A stretch of DNA of 6,712 bases from Erysipelotrichaceae bacterium UBA6182. Lineage in GTDB: Bacteria > Bacillota_I > Bacilli_A > Erysipelotrichales > Erysipelotrichaceae. Numbering within the stretch: position 1 is the first letter of the stretch; each line of letters opens with the position of its first letter. Where the stretch lies: the NCBI GenBank assembly GCA_002422065.1, contig DITO01000172.1, positions 6,648 through 13,359 of the forward strand, read 5' to 3'. The notes beneath the pieces were generated by a model. It ran no database searches. It saw nothing but the letters and a program-made list of their open reading frames with translations, and was not told where the DNA came from. The translations under genes were made by a program, and so were the position numbers. Positions 5,569 to 6,712 of this stretch are shown here, one piece after another.

Positions 5569-6114
5569 CTATAGTATAAAGCTTAATCCCCATCCACACA
5601 AAGCACAAACTACGATTATCTGAAAAGATTTAAGTTTAAAGAACTGTAAACCTAACCAACTCACAATTACAAGGAATAATCCATATCCAAGTAAAAATGG
5701 ATTATCCACAATATCTATAAAGGTTCTTGACCATAAAATAAAAGCTGATGAGAGAATTAATCCTAACATTGTTGGTCTTAGTCCTTGTAGAACTCGCTTA
5801 AGTAGAATGTTGTTACGATATTTAGTAAGTGATGGTGCAATGAGAAGCATGACCACAATACCTGCTAAAGAAACCGCGAGTGAAGCAACTAAACCACCAA
5901 AGAGTCCTGCACTCTTTACCCCCACCACGGTTGCCATATTAATCCCAATGGGTCCTGGTGTTGATTCAGAGATGGCAATCATCGTCATAAGAAACTTCTC
6001 ATCAAACCATCCTGTAACTGCTGAAAGTTCGATAAGATGGGGGATGGTAGCTAAACCACCACCTATGGTGAAAGCTCCTATGAGAAAGAAGCGAATAAAC
6101 AGTTCTAACATCAT
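5569..6114 (-). CDS. Chromate transporter (CHR) family, short-chain subunit, second of the pair
   Basis: A 181-residue integral membrane protein, half the size of the fused ChrA. It keeps both family signatures: FTIGGGLATIPHL (15-27) near the N-terminus and ESTPGPIGINMATVVG (50-65) after the first cytoplasmic or external loop. Several further membrane segments follow (about 70-95, 113-127, 138-157, 164-180). Short CHR proteins come as adjacent pairs, like B. subtilis YwrB/YwrA, which lie in opposite membrane orientation and work together to export chromate. Physiological substrates of many such pairs are not established. The start overlaps the stop of the first subunit as ATGA, with a G-rich ribosome binding site (GGGGGG) upstream, so the subunits should be made in equal amounts. 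Confidence 0.92.
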   Translation of the reverse strand: MMLELFIRFFLIGAFTIGGGLATIPHLIELSAVTGWFDEKFLMTMIAISESTPGPIGINMATVVGVKSAGLFGGLVASLAVSLAGIVVMLLIAPSLTKYRNNILLKRVLQGLRPTMLGLILSSAFILWSRTFIDIVDNPFLLGYGLFLVIVSWLGLQFFKLKSFQIIVVCALCGWGLSFIL

Positions 6115-6641
6115 AGTTTATCCCCCCATAAGATGCTCAATCCAATTGCCAATGCGACGAGTAAGATTGAAGAAACCTTAAATCCTAAAAACAGAATGAT
6201 AATTGCTACAATAAGAACATATCCATAAGGACTTATGGTTGATTTAGAGACAAGCCCTAAAAGTGTGTAAGCAATAAGGACTCCTACTCCTATTTGAATT
6301 GATAAGAAGATAAGTTCTAGCGTATACGAAATAGTGATTGTTTCTAATAGTAGTCCAATGACACTTAAAAGTAGAATAGAAGGTAGCATTGTTGCTAATG
6401 CTGCAATTAATGCTAAAGGTCGTGAGAACTTGCGAGCTGTGAGTAAGGTTGTGGTATTAATTGCAATGATACCCACACTTAACTGAGCCATAGCATACCC
6501 TTCTAACACTTCTTCTTCCTTAAACCAATGTTTGTTCTTTACAACTTCATCCATGAGTACTGGAAGCATTGCATATCCACCACCAAAGGTAAATAATCCT
6601 ACTTTAAAGTAACTGATGAAGATTTCAAGTGGTTTTGGCAT
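6111..6641 (-). CDS. Chromate transporter (CHR) family, short-chain subunit, first of the pair
   Basis: A 176-residue integral membrane protein with the CHR signature GLFTFGGGYAMLPVL (15-29) and, after a charged loop (NKHWFKEEEVLEGYAMAQ, 36-53), the second conserved region. This region reads LSVGIIAINTTTLLTARK (54-71), so the TPGPI or PG residues usual there are replaced by SVGI; the partner protein has the intact TPGPIGIN. Helices follow at about 74-100, 107-130 and 139-172. The ATG has AAAGGA 6 nt upstream. It is the first complete gene of its operon in the window; a promoter is not evident in the remaining 70 bases and may lie further upstream. The loss at the motif could mean altered substrate use or a mainly structural role. 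Confidence 0.92.
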   Translation of the reverse strand: MPKPLEIFISYFKVGLFTFGGGYAMLPVLMDEVVKNKHWFKEEEVLEGYAMAQLSVGIIAINTTTLLTARKFSRPLALIAALATMLPSILLLSVIGLLLETITISYTLELIFLSIQIGVGVLIAYTLLGLVSKSTISPYGYVLIVAIIILFLGFKVSSILLVALAIGLSILWGDKL

Positions 6642-6711
6642 GATTCTTCCTTTCTATATATATGATAAATAAGATTAAGATGAGTGATGCCCCGCTCATA
6701 TCTAAAGCAAC
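6625..6711 (-). CDS. Possible C-terminal end of an upstream membrane protein
   Basis: A frame entering from the right edge encodes 28 residues before a TGA: VALDMSGASLILILFIIYIE followed by a basic tail RKNHAKTT. This reads like a last membrane helix with a positive cytoplasmic end, and it would overlap the first chromate transporter gene by 17 nt. A second frame is also open to the edge but looks less protein-like. The call is tentative because so little is visible. Confidence 0.35.
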   Translation of the reverse strand, partial: VALDMSGASLILILFIIYIERKNHAKTT

Positions 6712-6712
6712 A

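Noticed and set aside
5807..6181. 124-residue plus-strand open frame
   Set aside because: Antisense to both CHR transporter genes, which have clear signatures; no promoter or ribosome binding site seen.
6680..6699. Short inverted repeat ATGAG/CTCAT near the right edge as a terminator
   Set aside because: Only about 5 clean base pairs on the minus strand, no T tract, and it may lie within an upstream reading frame.

Overview
The window is AT-rich, and every gene I can support lies on the minus strand, so transcription runs from high to low coordinates. The gene set fits a low-GC Gram-positive bacterium: the order mraZ-rsmH-ftsL-class B PBP, strong AAGGAGG-like ribosome binding sites, Gram-positive promoters and a paired short-chain chromate transporter. 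The MraZ operator repeats have the AAAGTG form I associate with Mollicutes and their relatives. This makes an Erysipelothrix-like member of Erysipelotrichia a reasonable guess, but it is inference and no marker here proves it.

There are three transcription blocks, listed in transcription order. Block 1 (about 6711 to 4243) holds two half-size chromate/CHR-family transporter subunits that overlap by ATGA, then a small membrane protein of unknown function, then an RpiR-type regulator with a degraded sugar-binding domain and a histidine-rich tail. The spacings are -4, about 31 and 8 nt, which suggests one operon whose promoter lies beyond the right edge. Block 2 (4233 to 2710) starts at a consensus promoter directly behind the RpiR stop codon, overlapped by a cre-like palindrome. 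It has a leader of about 95 nt with terminator-like structure, then a small TPR-like protein overlapping by ATGA an alpha/beta-hydrolase of the esterase D/enterochelin-esterase type, and ends at a strong intrinsic terminator. Block 3 (2666 to beyond 1) is the start of the division and cell wall (dcw) cluster. It has a well-formed extended -10 promoter, MraZ operator repeats, mraZ, rsmH, a small FtsL/DivIC-type protein and the N-terminal part of a class B penicillin-binding protein. The PBP is cut by the window edge, probably only a few residues before its catalytic serine.

The dcw block is conventional in gene content, but its control region is unusually easy to read. Three exact AAAGTG boxes with a 10-bp period, plus a degenerate fourth, run from the -10 element to the mraZ Shine-Dalgarno. 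The correct MraZ start is therefore the internal MFMGEY methionine, not the upstream TTG.

I see no phage, insertion sequence, CRISPR array, tRNA, rRNA or obvious defence system. The less explained material is the chromate transporter/membrane protein/RpiR operon and the TPR-esterase pair with its structured leader. No stretch longer than 300 bases lacks a gene.
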